From Bacteroidota bacterium (GTDB lineage: Bacteria > Bacteroidota > Ignavibacteria > Ignavibacteriales > Ignavibacteriaceae), in contig JAJYDC010000030.1 in the NCBI GenBank assembly GCA_021777835.1, forward strand, positions 1-32,280: a DNA stretch of 32,280 nt, in the 5' to 3' direction. Numbering within the stretch: the first letter of the stretch is position 1; every line of letters starts with the position of its first letter. Below the pieces are notes generated by a model. It saw only the letters and a program-made list of their open reading frames with translations, was not told the origin of the DNA and did no database searches. Below are positions 30,300-32,280 of this stretch, piece by piece. A program made the translations under genes and the position numbers.

Positions 30300-31760
30300 T
30301 TGGAAGGAAATTATATTGATTACCTCATTATTATAGTATTCCTCATTGTTATCACAACAGTAGGTATAACCGCAGGAGAGAAACAAAAAACATTAAAAGA
30401 TTATTTTTTAGGTTCAAAGACAATTCCATGGTGGGCAGTATGTTTTTCCATAGTTGCAACTGAAACAAGCACTCTTACATTTATATCCATCCCCGGTCTT
30501 GCGTATCTAACCAACTTGAATTTTCTTCAAGTCACTTTTGGATATCTTATTGGAAGAATAATCGTTGCGTTTGTCTTTTTGCCGGCTTATAACAAAGATG
30601 AATTAAAAACTGCATATACATTTCTTGAAAAGAGATTTGGCGGAAAGACTCGTTCTATAGCATCCATTACCTTTCTATTTACACGTTTGGCAGCAGACGG
30701 TGTACGACTTTTTGCGACCGCTATTCCTCTAAAATTTTTGCTGAACATCAATTATCCTACCGCTATAATTATTATAGCAGCAGTTGCGTTGATTTATACA
30801 TTTATTGGCGGAGTAAAAGGAGTAATTTGGACTGACATTATTCAGATGTTCATTTATTTAGGGGGCGCAATATTATCGGCTATATTTATCTTACATCTCC
30901 TGCCGGGAGGATGGGAAAAGATTCTTAGCAATGTCTCCTCAGCAGGAAAGTTGAATATTATTCACCTGGGGTTTGATAAAGGATTTTCGGGATTTTTTAG
31001 CCAACCATATACATTAATAGGCGGACTAATAGGCGGTGCTTTTCTATCAATGGCATCGCATGGTACCGACCAACTTATTGTACAGCGGCTTCTTACAACT
31101 AAAACTCTAAAAGATAGTCAAATAGCAATAATCGGAAGCGGTGTGATAGTCATTCTCCAAATGACAATTTTTATGATTCTTGGTGTATTGCTGTTTGCAT
31201 ATTATGGTCCGCTTAAGATAAAACCAGATGAAATCTTCCCAATGTTCATTATTAATGTACTGCCTCACGGAATAAGGGGAATAATAATAGCAGGTCTATT
31301 TTCAGCAGCTCTTGGAACGCTTTCCGGATCTATCAGTTCGCTTGCCTCTTCTACAATGCTTGACCTATATATGCCATTCTTTGGAAAAAAAGATGATGAT
31401 AAAAAGCAATTAAGAATATCGCGGCTTTTCACTTTAATGTGGGCAGTATTATTAGTTTTTTCGGCAATGTGTTTTATTAATATTTCGCGGTCGGTAGTTG
31501 AACTTGCTTTAAGTATAACCTCATTTACATACGGCGGTTTACTTGGTACATTTCTCCTGGGAATTTTCTTTAAGAAGGCACGGCAGGAAGACGCTCTGGC
31601 AGGTTTTATGGCAAGTATCTTTATAATGATTACTGTAATTTCATTAGGACTCGCAGCCTGGACATGGTATACGCTGATTGGTGTAACTGCCACAGTTCTA
31701 ATCGGCGGAATTCTTACAGGTCTCTCCGAAAAAAGTACTAACGATCAACTGCACGTATAA
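30300..31760 (+). CDS. Sodium:solute symporter (SSS family)
   Basis: A 486-residue inner-membrane transporter with about 13 helices that couples Na+ entry to uptake of a solute. Family marks are LKDYFLGSKTIPWWAVCFSI, VATETSTLTFISIPGLAY, IYTFIGGVKGVIWTDIIQMF, the MASHGTDQLIVQRLL loop, and AALGTLSGSISSLASSTMLD. No ATG fits; the TTG at 30300 has AAGGA eight bases upstream, so I take it as the start. The solute is unknown. The gene converges on a serine hydrolase gene with a 23-bp overlap of the ends. In related genomes such transporters often neighbour peptidoglycan-recycling hydrolases, suggesting a sugar or amino-sugar substrate (inference). Confidence 0.88.
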   Translation: MEGNYIDYLIIIVFLIVITTVGITAGEKQKTLKDYFLGSKTIPWWAVCFSIVATETSTLTFISIPGLAYLTNLNFLQVTFGYLIGRIIVAFVFLPAYNKDELKTAYTFLEKRFGGKTRSIASITFLFTRLAADGVRLFATAIPLKFLLNINYPTAIIIIAAVALIYTFIGGVKGVIWTDIIQMFIYLGGAILSAIFILHLLPGGWEKILSNVSSAGKLNIIHLGFDKGFSGFFSQPYTLIGGLIGGAFLSMASHGTDQLIVQRLLTTKTLKDSQIAIIGSGVIVILQMTIFMILGVLLFAYYGPLKIKPDEIFPMFIINVLPHGIRGIIIAGLFSAALGTLSGSISSLASSTMLDLYMPFFGKKDDDKKQLRISRLFTLMWAVLLVFSAMCFINISRSVVELALSITSFTYGGLLGTFLLGIFFKKARQEDALAGFMASIFIMITVISLGLAAWTWYTLIGVTATVLIGGILTGLSEKSTNDQLHV

Positions 31761-32280
31761 CTTCATCATGAAGCAGTGGTCGCACTTTTAATATTTTTAA
31801 GTTATTTCTTGTTGGAAAAACTCGATTTGTCAGAAATATAACGAACAATTTTCTTACAGGATCTGTCCACATAGAAGTGCCGGTAAATCCAGTATGCCCA
31901 TAAGATAAATCGCTAAATAAACTACCCGCCGAAGACCCCTCAGGTGACTTTGTATCCCATCCCAAAGCTCGTGAGCTAAGATCAGATTGTTTCTTAACAA
32001 ATAGTTCTACTGTTTTGCGCTTAATAATTTGTCTTCCTCTATAATTCCCTTTTTGGAGAAGCATTTGCAGTAATTTTGCAATATCACCTGCATCTGAGAA
32101 TAATCCTGCATGACCGGCTACACCGCCGAGTAAAGCAGAAGTTTCATCATGAACTTCACCGCGAATTAATCTATGACGCCAGTAATTGTCAATCTCAGTT
32201 GGTGCAATTCTGAAGATTAATTTCTTTGGAGGATTAAACATTGTACTTTTCATATTCAAGGGTTTGAAAATGTTTTCTTT
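31738..32280 (-). CDS. Beta-lactamase-related serine hydrolase, C-terminal part (truncated by window end)
   Basis: The frame is open to the right edge and reads ENIFKPLNMKSTMFNPPKKL, the well-known post-catalytic segment of class C-like (PF00144) hydrolases. It continues with EVHDETSALLGGVAGHAGLF and the third active-site element SYGHTGFTGTSMWTDP. The SxxK and YxN motifs must lie outside the window. This form, with VAGHAGLF and HTGFTGTS, is typical of esterase/amidase-like serine hydrolases. In Bacteroidota it is often the C-terminal half of a GH3 N-acetylglucosaminidase fusion, which cannot be decided here. The stop lies 23 bp inside the end of the convergent symporter gene. Confidence 0.85.
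   Translation of the reverse strand, partial: KENIFKPLNMKSTMFNPPKKLIFRIAPTEIDNYWRHRLIRGEVHDETSALLGGVAGHAGLFSDAGDIAKLLQMLLQKGNYRGRQIIKRKTVELFVKKQSDLSSRALGWDTKSPEGSSAGSLFSDLSYGHTGFTGTSMWTDPVRKLFVIFLTNRVFPTRNNLKILKVRPLLHDEVIRAVDR

Noticed and set aside
31265-31693. Minus-strand 142-codon frame inside the symporter gene
   Set aside because: It lies entirely inside the symporter reading frame on the opposite strand and resembles no family.
1-32280. CRISPR arrays, tRNA or rRNA genes, and insertion sequences with transposase
   Set aside because: No regularly spaced short repeats, tRNA cloverleaf, rRNA-like stretch or transposase motif was seen. The repeated spacers are longer, irregularly spaced and tied to gene ends.

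Overview
The window is AT-rich bacterial DNA. Several secreted proteins end in a type IX secretion (T9SS) sorting domain with the NYPNPFNP signature, and there are small outer-membrane barrels and a DUF2723 membrane glycosyltransferase. Together these suggest the Bacteroidota/Ignavibacteriota side of the FCB group, most likely an Ignavibacteria relative. This taxonomic reading is inference. I saw no rRNA, tRNA or CRISPR array.

The main interpretation is that about 7.3-30.1 kb is a decayed chromosomal integron (gene-cassette array). Nearly all genes there are on the minus strand, and most gaps between them hold related spacers shaped like attC sites. Reading the minus strand, an RYYYAAC-like box (R'') lies at or just after a stop codon. 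It is followed by an L'' with a TTCAA-like core, a centre in which several sites share GCTATGAAAG and CGGYATTGTAG, an L' often starting CTGGGCTGCGGCTTA, and a GTTRRRY-like box (R') shortly before the next start codon. The sites at 22956-23143, 23760-23925 and 29455-29620 are the clearest. At 25037-25514 lies a fossil integron integrase: its N-terminal core-binding part and C-terminal catalytic part are recognisable, but the middle is deleted and in-frame stops are present. A short group II intron reverse-transcriptase remnant sits at 28429-28629, and one DHFR-like cassette occurs twice with identical protein (21202-21849 and 26790-27437).

Layout. 0.2-7.3 kb: a methyltransferase, a DHFR-like protein, an RsgA GTPase, an arsR-AHSA1-doxX-ydeI operon with a visible operator, an LCMT-type methyltransferase and an oxidoreductase. 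No convincing attC is seen here. 7.3-13.2 kb: two T9SS cargo proteins, a DUF2723 protein, an outer-membrane barrel and a TonB-C protein. 13.3-24.8 kb: the cassette array, with a VOC protein, a class A2 beta-lactamase (PER/VEB-like), BrnTA, an endonuclease V-like protein, a PIN/antitoxin pair, an alpha/beta hydrolase, a dead ParE with an intact small antitoxin, a DUF6933-like protein, a PEP-mutase-family enzyme, DHFR-like copy 1, a two-gene envelope cassette, a membrane protein and a lipoprotein. 25.0-30.1 kb: the integrase fossil, HigBA, DHFR-like copy 2, a PIN/RHH pair, the RT remnant, a pRiA4b ORF-3-like protein and a NIPSNAP protein. 30.3-32.3 kb: probably ordinary chromosome, with a sodium:solute symporter converging on a truncated serine hydrolase.

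The array genes share no pathway. They are a typical cassette mix of detoxification and resistance enzymes, small envelope proteins, orphan enzymes and toxin-antitoxin modules. Five toxin-antitoxin loci within 13 kb, one of them inactivated, fit modules that stabilise a large array. The dead integrase and several eroded cassettes suggest the array no longer reshuffles with its own enzyme.
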